Source: Eudromia elegans (taxonomy: Eukaryota > Chordata > Aves > Tinamiformes > Tinamidae). From it: a stretch of 64,000 bases of DNA. Each line of letters opens with the position of its first letter. Position 1 is the first letter of the stretch. The notes under the pieces are model-generated. The model worked only from the letters and a program-made list of their open reading frames with translations, was not told the origin of the DNA and ran no database searches. The stretch covers positions 1,598,088 to 1,662,087 of the forward strand of contig PTEX01000055.1 in assembly GCA_003342815.1 (NCBI GenBank). Direction: 5' to 3'. A program made the position numbers and the translations under genes. Positions 28,903-38,129 of this stretch are shown here, piece after piece.

Positions 28903-29010
28903 GAATCACAGAATGGCTGAGGTTGGAAGTGACTTCTTGAGATCATCTAGTCCAACCTCCCTGCTCAAGCAGGAACAGCTATAGCACATGGCACAAAGAT
29001 GCATCAAGTT
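28903..29010 (-). mobile_element. CR1 LINE 3'-end fragment
   Basis: The plus strand reads gaatcacagaatggctgagg, ttggaagtgac, gatcatctagtccaacctcc and ctgctcaagcagg, the reverse complement of the CR1 3' end. The leading tcacagaat is the terminal motif. Similarity fades after about 28990 into gcacatggcac-like diverged sequence. It is 5'-truncated and in the same orientation as PRKN. Confidence 0.85.
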
Positions 29011-32000
29011 TCTGCTTAGCACAAGTAGCCACGTAGAAAGCAAACATATCAAATACTCATACAGTTTCCAAAATATTTGCATTTGGAATCCTTATGTATG
29101 CTTTGAGGAACTATAGTGGTTTGCAGCAAAAGTTTCTTATCAATACACAATGTATTTGCTGTAAATAGTATTGCAGTTTTTGTATCGGTCCTACACGAAG
29201 CCACTGCTCCTCCAGAATGAGACTGAAATTCACTTAATGGTTTCAGTGTACTGCATTTTTGTTGCATAAAAGAAATTAAATAAAAAAAATATCTACTGTC
29301 TGTGCCTGTTCTCACATACAAAGCAATAACCATCCTATTTGCCATGGAAATTATTTCAGTAGTCTCTCGGTTTACTGAAACTATCAAACATGGAAAGAAA
29401 AATAAAAACCTCATAATCAGAAATCTGGAAGTGACTGCAGAAGTGCTATGTACAGCATTCAGAAGTACTACGAGTCAGGAAAGCTCCCTAATTTCCTGAG
29501 TTCCCAAACTACTAGAAGCTTATTTTTTCTTTCATTATAGTTCTGGATCTTTCTCATAGTCTCCTAGATGAAGGGAAACTCAGCACACAGGGACCAAAAA
29601 AAACATGTTTAAAGAAAGCAGACATATTACTAGGTTCAAAGCTCTGATGTACTAATACATTTAGATCATGATCTGCTAAAACCATGCATAGGCAATATGC
29701 ATCTCTTAAACAGAGGTGGAAAACCTGTTGCTTTGTGGTAGATGTAACCATAACTTAATTTCAAAATGCACCTGATTATTTTGCATGTTCATTATTGGCA
29801 AAGAGCATCCACCCACTCCCCGAGCCTTGGAAAAAATTATTCAGCACCAACAGTCTCTTCTCATATAGAGAAAGGCTAAAGCTGTCAAAAGACCACAAGG
29901 GAGCTCTGCCATTATCCACTCATTTCATAAAAGTCCCCACTACCTGTCACACAGAGGGCATCTCTAGACCTTTCTTATTACTGAAATATACCTTAAATTT
30001 TCATATATTTTCTGCATTAAAGTACAATGTACATCTCAGCTCTTCAAGTGAAAAAAGAATCCACAGATTAAATATTGACAAAAATATTGACTTACAAACA
30101 CACACATTTATTTTCTATCTCTGAATTCCATCTAGGATGTTTTACTCAGGATATCTTCAGACAAGTAACTCCAAACAGTGTGTAAGCATGTAAATCTCAG
30201 ATGAACTGTGTTCTATATCCTCCAATATTGCTGAATATCCCAGGTGATTTTCAAAATTATTTATTAACCTATAACCTATCTATAAAACGATAAGATATAA
30301 CATAAGGCACTTCTCATTGCATATATCAAAATACCTATATTAGTGCATGACTTTGAAGTTAAAAGGGGTTTTTGTTATTGTTTGTTCAAGTTTTGGACAG
30401 ATTTTGCCCGGGTCAGCAATTTATCTTTGGAGCCTTCAGTAAAACTAAAAACAAGAAAGCATTGGAACTTACAGAACCTGCATTATACCGAGCTGTGCTT
30501 TGAGAGTAAGAAAATTGCCTTGATTTATATGTATAGGGTCTTTCCCCAATAAAACTAAATGCTTTATTGTTCAGATATTTCTGTTGAACAAGTTGTTTGT
30601 TAACAAGAGCAACTCAGCAGGATGTATCCTATTTTCATAGGAATTTCAAATGTGAAAGATATATAAATAGAGGTCCATTGTCATAAGGTGTTTGTGACAT
30701 TGAGCTGTCATTGAGCTTTTCGTACAGCAGAGGTGGGTAGTGCTGTCTGTAGAACCAACTGCTCTTTGTACAGACTTCTAACATCACTATTCTGCAATGG
30801 CCACACAATGAAGCAAACTCCAAGTCACACTAACATTATTTACAATATCATTTTTTGCAATATCTCTTTCACCAGTAATGCTATTTCTTACTTCTTTTCA
30901 GTTACACATGCACCAGTTCATACATCAGCATTTAACAATATTTTTAGTTGTAGATGAATTGAAGAAATAAGCACAATTTCAGCAGTACACCTACATGTGA
31001 GGTCAAAGCCCTATTCACTTGAAACCCATGCTCCAAGGCTGGAGCCTAAACTCCAAGCTGGAGCCAGCTCTGATTTGGAAACTCAGTGCTGCATGGTGTT
31101 CAAGTTAAAAAGCCCTGCTTAGTATTTTGAAACAGAAAAAAGACTATTTTCTAGGCTTACCTGATATAGGCAAATACTATCTAAAAGAAATGGTTCTGGA
31201 TTAGCAAAACAGAACCAAGTTTTCAGGTTCCCACAGACTTTAAACGAGCCAGGGTACTGATTCACATCATACCATTTGTGTGCTGTATTCGTTTATACTA
31301 TAAGCCCTGCAAGGTGGGGAATCTCTCTTAACAAATTGTTTGCAAAGAGCTTCTACACACAGGAGGATTTTGATTTCTGTGAGAAAAGGAGAGCCTTGAC
31401 TAATGTTACACTGTTTCTATTATCACCAGCAGCAAATTCCAAATTAACTGCATTGAGCAAATATGAGTATCAACAAATACTATATATTTTGAACCTTGTT
31501 AACAAATTTTGCCATTCTTTGAGGCAAGAACAATATTTTCCTAAGCAAGAAAGTTACAACATTTCACTGTTCCAGATCCTCAGCTACTTCCTCTTTATTC
31601 CTCTGGCGAATCTGCTATGATTTTGTTCTTTTTTTGTTCTTATGATTGACAAGGAAAAGATCTGCCCGCTGTTCTCATATACTCATGACAGCCTCCTGAA
31701 AGAATTCCTATTTTCAGTATACGTTAATTACTTCTATTCATTCTAAAGTGAACCATAATCAGCAGGAAGCTCTTTTTCATTCTTCAGAATATTTAGCACT
31801 CTTGAAGTGATACCATTTACTTTTAGAAAGCAGCTTATTGCTCAAAATTTTTCTCATGAGACCCAACTTTTACAGGTCTCAGTTTTCACCCAGTCATTCC
31901 AATGACTAATATTTAAATTACCATTTCCTAGTATGGCTCTAATTCATTACTTGTCCCTTAGTCACTAGCCAACATAATGATGTTCCTCGTGCACTGCAGA

Positions 32001-33869
32001 ATCATTGTTGATCTTTCTGGACAGAAGACCTACCTGAAATACTAAATTTACTATCTCCACACATATTTCATTTTTTAAGAAGAGAGAAAAACAGAAGCAC
32101 TGCTGTTATCATAGTACTCAATCAAAATCTCAAGTTGGCATTTCCTTCCTTATAATCATCTCCAATGTCTGTTCATTCCAGCCTCCTTTCTTTTTATATA
32201 AACTTCAGCTACCATTAAAGTTTTCTCTTCAAATAAAAGCAGCAGCTTTCACATTCTTTCTTACATTTTGTAACACAAAGTATTTGTCAAGCCAAATCTA
32301 ATTCTTCAGTAAGCTACAGATCCAATAAAGTTTGGTATTCTGGAATATTTCCTAAATCCCAACTCAGCTCTCTCAGTTTTTAACATTTGTCTCAGCTTTT
32401 AAAATAATTAAAATATTCTCAGCTTTTCACATGTCATATGATCTGCAGTACTATCAGTTCTTCTCCGAACTCCAACTTCTCTCACTGTACCCTGGATGAA
32501 TACGTTCAACTGCTGTTTATGGAAGACAGAGGAAAAAGCAGTCTTACTTGGAAACTTGAATGTGCCATAAAATAAAATGACTTAAAAGCTTCAGCAGTGT
32601 ACTAATCTGTGATGCATCTTTTTAGTTGGTATGAACATGACGAGGTCCAGAAAACAAAAACAATTTAATTTTCTTGAACGTGAACCTGATTCTTAAATTG
32701 CAGATATAATATAAATGCCAGCAGTTAGTATTTCACTAGCACACTAGTTTTACCAGATTAAGTCAAAAGCACCAAATTGCCTTACACAGGAACTCAGACA
32801 CCCCAGACTCTGGGAGTACTCCTATCTCTCTGTGCTGCCTAATTTCTCAGTTTCTACAAGGAAGATATGCACACTAATATGACAGGAAAAAAACTGCAAT
32901 ACAGAAGCAGAATAGAGCACATTCCACTAAATATCAAGAACAAAATCAAATTGATAATTTGTGTATGATAGCAAGCATTGTAGTATTTAAAATAGTATAA
33001 TCCATAATTCTGTATTAGCCTATCTGAAGTAGCTTTTGAAATTCTCATCTACTTTAAAAGGCAAAGAATCAAGGCCATGAGCTTAGGCCCAGTATGTTAA
33101 CAAATAAAAATGTGGTTGACCAACTTGACTACTCAGGGTAATTACATCATTCTGGTGAATTGAATTAATTTATACGTACCAAAGACTTTTTTTGATCTTA
33201 AAATTTAAGATATATGAAGGTGGCTGTGTAGTTATAGGAACAAGTTCTATTCTTGCAGAAAAAGAACAGATATTAATGCAAAACTGCTGTGGCCACGACT
33301 TGTCTCCTTCTAGAAGAGGAAAACACAATCAAGAACAGATTGCCTTTTATCTCCCAAGACATTTGATAGCATGTCCAGTGCTCTCATAAAGGAGAGACAT
33401 GACACTTATTTTAACAGAAGCGCAGAGTTCCAGAAGGTGATCAGTCCTTGATAAAGAGATGTTCAGTCATCTCTTTAAGACACTCAGCCAGGGTTAAATT
33501 TCTGAAATCCAAGATGCCTCTCCAGCTTTTATTTCTTTAGTACTAGCAGATACTAGTTGCTTTAAAGACACACTTTAAGTAGTATCTAGTTTAGTGAGTC
33601 TAGAACTAGCACTATTTCCAGCTAAATTATAGTGAAAACTATTCTGAAACACTACAAGGAGAGGCAGAGAAGCGACCTAGTTTGAACTGGAATGCTTTAA
33701 CTGGTGCTGATACTTGAGCAGAGACATCAATGTAATTCGGTTTCAAGGGGAAACAAAACAGACAGTCCCCAAAACAAGGCCAGAGGGAGGACAGACAGAA
33801 AGACAGAAATTTGTTTCTTGATGTACACTGAGATAGAAGAATACTTGGGGGAGCATCATACGCATAGAC

Positions 33870-33966
33870 AAGGCATTTAGGGACATGGTTTAACAGCTAC
33901 AGTGTTGAGGAGCTTCTGTTTGGACTTCACCTCAAACGTCTTTTCCAACCATTTTGAGTCTATGTT
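33870..33966 (+). mobile_element. CR1 LINE 3'-end fragment
   Basis: Diverged CR1 tail: ggcatttagggacatggttt, then tggacttcacctcaaacgtc, ttttccaaccattttgag and tctatg. The order matches the last 100 bp of CR1 subfamilies seen in bird genomes. It is strongly 5'-truncated and antisense to PRKN. Confidence 0.75.
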
Positions 33967-35409
33967 TGACCAACTGCAGAATTAACCAGCATCAGAAAAA
34001 GAGATTATGTGCCACCCAAAACGTTTTTGCAGCCCATAAGTCTAACCTTGCTACTATAGAAATCAAGCAGTGACCCCAAGCATTTCCTATTTTCATACTG
34101 AGCTAGAAGCATAAGGCACAAGAGCTTGTTCTTAGACCACTAAGACATGAGACAGATGTCTTGTTAACAGGACCAACTGTTGTCTTTGAATCTTTGACAC
34201 AGAAAGCATCTCAAGGAGAGCTGCCTTGATTTTATCAGAAGTGTCTTAAATCAATGAAAGAGCAGCCCTCCTCAGAGACAAGTTGAAGAGAAGTAGAATT
34301 ATATACTAAGAAGGAAGCTCAGAAGAAATATCCAATTCATTAGATGCCAGAAAATTCACTGTTAAACCCTTTACAAAGCCCCTAGCAGAGCAAAGCACAA
34401 AGGTAAAAAGGCAAAAGTAAGGCTCCAAATCCTTAAACTAAGGTGAAGATCAAGGTGGACTTAAAACAAAATCTCTTCTTCTCCCTTCTTTTTCCTTCGT
34501 TTCTCCAAATTTTCATATCCAGCCAGCTGAGAGCAGATCACAAAGGGAAAGGTTGATAGACCCCTCCTTTCTGAATGTCTACACAGATGAAAATATTTAT
34601 AACCACAGGAAAGTCAAAGAACTCCTCATTCAATAGGCCTAGCTAAGCAGCAATGAGTACCCAAGACTGAATCTTCAGGCACTAGGATGGCAAGCCTTCT
34701 AGGAAGAGAGATGTCACAGAGTCTGGTCTAAATATAGAGATGTCCAATTTCCATTAGAGCAGAAGCAGCCATAACTTCTCCAGGAACTCTTTTCAGGCTT
34801 CTGTAAATAAAGCACCTGCTGGAACATGCTCCGCTTTTCCTCTCTTGCCAGTAATGGTCAACACATATGGTCCATGTTGGCATCATATGGGAAGTCCAAC
34901 TTGAAATCAATAGACTTCACCAGGGAAGTCATCTTAGGGAACCATTCCCTCCCAGGTCTACAAGCCAAGAGTTAGAAACCCCTGTCCTCAGCATGAGGAA
35001 ACTGAGGGGGAAAAGCTCCTGACTAGCACTTAAAAACAAAGATGGCAGGATTTTGAGGGAACATCAGATGAATCGAAAGAAAAGAATAAACTTGTTAATG
35101 CATTCTCCATTTACTTTAGTAATGAAGGAGACTGTGAAACAGACTATGTCTCAGGTCTGTATCAGAAAGGAACTGAGATGAGAGGCACAATCTTTGCCCT
35201 TTCATACCAGTCACATCCATTGTAGATATATAGATGTACGCCCAAGTACCTTACATCTTGCCTAGTACCACTAGTGATAAAAAGTAACCCAGAGCTCCAA
35301 ATTACGACATTGTCATCTGCATGTTGCCAGCATGTATGCACACACAGACAGTTACAGGGCTCTGGAATTCCTTCTACCTCTTGCTGTGACACAGGGCAAG
35401 TTCCTCATT

Positions 35410-35525
35410 TCACACACACACACTCATAACAATCTGTGCATGTATAAGGTCCTTTGAAAATAAATCAGACAGAAACGTCCTGCATATTTGGAAAAAAAAA
35501 ACCCACACATACACACACCACCACC
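35410..35525. repeat. CA-rich simple repeats
   Basis: A short (CA)n at 35410-35424 and a second A/CA-rich tract with caccacc units at 35492-35525. No other feature seen between them. Confidence 0.8.
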
Positions 35526-36439
35526 AATGTGATTTCTGAATGCAAGCAATTTCTAACCTGATTTTAAGTGTAATTTTGGGCTCAAATAAAAAGCTTGTGT
35601 TTCATCCTGAAACGAAGTAGTAGTTATGCTGCTAGCTACAGCTTCCCAGGAAATGCTAGGGGATTTAAGAAACTGAGACCCAGCAGCTGACAGCTTTTAC
35701 AATTCATATTATTTTTAGAAACAAAATTGATGAAAAAAATCATATACAAGTAAAAGCAGTTCATGCCCAGTGAATATGTGCATCAACACGATCTACAAGT
35801 GATATAGTGAAGAGTGACAACAGTTTGCATTTCTATAGTTAGTTTTTTGCTCTTAAACTCCTACATATTTATTGCATTGCGAAATGCTCATACACAAAGA
35901 GAAATGGATAGAATAACAACACAGTAGTGTCTTCCAGCACCCGAACTTAGCAGCTATACTAAAATCAGCAATACTTCTCAACAATGACAGCCAATTAATC
36001 TGAAATAGTTCAACCTGTCAGGGACCTTTTATATAATCACCTGAACCACCATAAAATTCTATCTGTAACTCTTTAATACCAGTGCAAAGGGACAGCAATT
36101 TCATTAAGTCACTATTTGCTCTCCATTACGAGGCCAGTGGACATGTGTCCCTAAGTTCTCCAAATGCCCTATCAACACTGTACCCTATCTCAGCACACCG
36201 TGATCTTATGCTGTGCCCCAAGTGCACTCCCAAATCCATTATTCACAAAGTAAAAGAGAAATATATTGATAAAAGTAACAGTAAAAAACAGCAGCGGAGA
36301 TCCTTGAACTTTTGTTTCCATGCTCACTACTGCTCACCATCAGTGAGCACACTTTGGCATTTTAAATCAACAGGGCTATTATTTAATCTTCAGGAGCCCA
36401 AATTCAGACACCAAATTATAGCCAGCCACCTTCCACACT

Positions 36440-36600
36440 CCCCCCCCCGCTGCCCCAGCCTGGGATGCTCCAGGAGCAGCGATTTGGAGAGCGTCTCCAG
36501 CGGCCGCCCGGACTGGTGCCGTTCCCCGCGCGCAGGCGCTCGGGGCAGCGCACGAGTGGCAGCAGCAGCCACCGCCGCCCGTAACCATCCTCCAGGGGTC
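36440..36600. promoter_or_regulatory. CpG-dense cluster in intron 2 next to exon 2
   Basis: A sharp GC-rich block sits in AT-rich surroundings about 430 bp downstream of exon 2. I count about 15 CpG dinucleotides in 36481-36600, including a CGCGCGCAGGCGC stretch that differs at one position from the NRF1-type palindrome GCGCATGCGC. It is preceded by a run of nine C residues (36440-36448). It lies inside the longest open frame of the window (plus strand, 36082-36681, 199 codons), which I do not recognise and do not call as a gene. On the plus strand a C-rich tract ending in CCCCAG (AG at 36457-36458) and a GTAACC at 36581 could bound a 122 bp exon. This is an inferred regulatory element or cryptic exon, smaller than a standard CpG island. 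Confidence 0.4.
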
Positions 36601-37011
36601 ACAATTGGGTTACAAATTCTGCAAAATGTGATGACTGTGCAGCCCGATCCGGAGCAATTTATTCACATCCTTCTTCATTAAGATTCAAGTGGAATAAGGA
36701 AGATAGAAATTGAACAGATACAGAAATTGTGCAGAGCTTGCTTCTGTAGTCAGTAAACATTTATTCACCAAGCACAGCTTTCTCTCTTGTGCACGCTCTC
36801 TTATATTCTCCCTCTTCCCTCATCCTTCCTGCTTGCTGTTTTAATGCATAATTAAGAAGGTCAGAATTAATGAAGCAGTGTGGAGTAAAGTTCAAGGAAT
36901 CCCCAGGCACTATTTATTCTATTAGATCTCAGGCATGAATGTCAGATTGCCAGCATTAGAGGCAGAAGCAGTTGATCTGGCAGCCGTCCAGACGCACAAC
37001 CACCATGGGAG

Positions 37012-37017
37012 CCTTAC
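37012..37017 (-). other. PRKN: Splice donor of PRKN intron 2
   Basis: On the minus strand the exon ends CTGCAG and the intron begins GTAAGG, a near-consensus U2 donor (CAG|GTAAGG). The junction falls right after the Q57 codon (phase 0), as in human parkin. If it is not used, the frame stays open for 31 more codons before a TAA at 36922-36924. Confidence 0.95.
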
Positions 37018-37181
37018 CTGCAGTGTCAAGTCATTCCCGAGCTCCTTCCCTGCAAAAATCACACGCAGTTGGTCAGCTGGAACTCCCTGTCGCTTGGCAA
37101 CCGCCTCCTTGAGCTGCAGGATGCTGCTGTCCCGAGCCACCTCCACCGGGAAGCCGTGGCTGGAGTTGAACCTGACAAACA
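37018..37181 (-). CDS. PRKN: PRKN exon 2: parkin ubiquitin-like domain (partial CDS)
   Basis: This internal coding exon encodes residues 3-57 of parkin, the RBR-type E3 ubiquitin ligase that acts with PINK1 in mitochondrial quality control. The reverse complement translates without a stop, beginning [14 protein letters not shown] and containing [19 protein letters not shown], which is nearly identical to the human UBL domain. The first codon (V3) is split: one base comes from exon 1 and two from this exon. The exon then runs 54 full codons to Q57 in phase 0. Length is 164 bp, as in human exon 2 from memory. The equivalents of K27, R42, I44 and K48 are kept. Against human as I remember it, differences are D18A, S19R, T21S, F24L, V29A, R51G, W54L and V56L. 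The start codon (exon 1) and the PINK1-phosphorylated Ser65 (exon 3) are outside the window. Skipping this exon would shift the frame. Identity is essentially certain; the species is not. Confidence 0.97.
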
Positions 37182-37205
37182 CTGGCCAAGAACAAAACAC
37201 AATTT
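37182..37205 (-). other. PRKN: Splice acceptor of PRKN intron 1
   Basis: Read on the minus strand, the bases before the exon are a T-rich tract followed by GGCCAG, then the exon begins TGTTTGTCAGG. The AG lies at 37182-37183. The T-rich tract (TTTTGTTCTT) is interrupted by two G residues but fits a normal U2-type acceptor. Placing the junction here gives the expected phase-1 split of the V3 codon and a 164 bp exon. Confidence 0.93.
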
Positions 37206-37769
37206 AATGCGAGAACTTCTCGTGATGTATCTATACTTAGGTGGCACAAGAGAGGCTTCTCAGCCCCAGGTGGCAGGTAAAATAGCACTTACTAATTTAA
37301 GAAAAAAAACCTGTTAATACTGCAATACATCATTCTGTATATCTCTGAAAAGAGGAACCATCGCTGAACAGTTAGTGACCAATAAACAACAAACAAACAT
37401 GTGTTTTCCCCTTGACAGTGTTATAAATTACTAAGAACAGTTAGTATCAAAAGAGAGACCTAGCTCAGCAAGAGCCTAAGTAATCACTAATTGGCACTGC
37501 AGATTTGAACTTTGCCTCCACATTAGCAGGCACAGGAAACACACGATTTGTGTGTCTCGTGCTCCTGCCCACTGCACAGAACAAAAATGCAGGAAATTGA
37601 GGCCTCTTCTGGAGCTGAGATGCACTAAATCATACAAGCAAAACCAGTTCCTTTCTACACATGAAAGCAGTCACATGAACTGGTTTCCCACTGTTCTAAC
37701 TCTACAGGAAATAATGATGTAGAGACAAATCATAGGCTCGCAGAAGTGTTTGAGGGCGTTCTCTTTGGA

Positions 37770-38125
37770 CGTGGTCTTTTTCAGGGCCCACTGCTATCTG
37801 CATCGCCTAATGCCAGCTGGCTCACAGCCTTGCTGCAAGCAGTCACCGCTGCACCCGCCGTAGCATTGGTAGAGCTGCAGCGACTGGTTTACCCATCCTG
37901 AGAAGCCTGGCAAGAACCTGCAGAGCAGCCCCTCTCCAGTCACTGGAGAGCTGCTTGTCACAAGGGTCCTGGATGTGCTCCAGGAGCCTCCAGACAGCAG
38001 AGCACCCAGGAGAAACCTCACTACGCCCATACCCACCACGGAGACCATGTGAACAGCACAAGTGAGCCCCAGGGATTGCTTCAACCCACAGCTGCACATG
38101 CAGAAAGTGAAGGAATCAGTCAAAA
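37770..38125. other. Unclassified GC-rich segment in intron 1, about 0.6 kb upstream of exon 2
   Basis: This block is markedly richer in G+C than its flanks. On the minus strand it is open for 109 codons (37794-38123), with a second overlapping frame of 84 codons. On the plus strand a frame is also open across about 37776-37910. None of the translations resembles a family I know. It contains a perfect 8-bp-arm hairpin, CTCTCCAG-TCA-CTGGAGAG (37932-37950). It could be an old retroelement or pseudogene relic, or a conserved intronic element. High GC alone lengthens frames on both strands, so coding is not supported. Confidence 0.3.
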
Positions 38126-38129
38126 ATTA

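Larger units (their letters stand above)
29010..36080. other. Intron 2, right part: no gene seen
   Basis: AT-rich sequence with one CR1 tail and CA-rich repeats. The longest frames (minus 29049-29414, 121 codons; plus 31276-31620, 114 codons; plus 29795-30124, 109 codons) have random-looking composition and no recognisable domain. Confidence 0.6.
1..37017 (-). other. PRKN: PRKN intron 2 (5' portion, incomplete)
   Basis: This is everything downstream of exon 2 on the gene's strand. I looked on the minus strand for exon 3, which should begin NCDLDQQS after an acceptor AG, and did not find it by eye. The intron is therefore probably at least 37 kb. Human intron 2 is far longer than this, so the absence is expected. 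Contents are AT-rich unique sequence, three short CR1 tails, simple repeats, a CpG-dense cluster beside the exon, and small GC-rich patches. Confidence 0.88.

Noticed and set aside
29049..29414. 121-codon minus-strand frame
   Set aside because: Composition is low in structure, nothing recognisable, and it lies in plain AT-rich intron. Treated as chance.
1..37017. Search for PRKN exon 3 (NCDLDQQS...) on the minus strand
   Set aside because: No matching translation with an acceptor was found by eye; intron 2 is expected to be much longer than the part visible.
36922..37200. 92-codon frame read as a stand-alone small UBL protein
   Set aside because: The acceptor at 37182-37183 and donor at 37012-37017 show it is one exon of PRKN; the extra residues on either side are intronic.
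36935..37317. Plus-strand frames overlapping exon 2
   Set aside because: Shadows of the conserved minus-strand exon.
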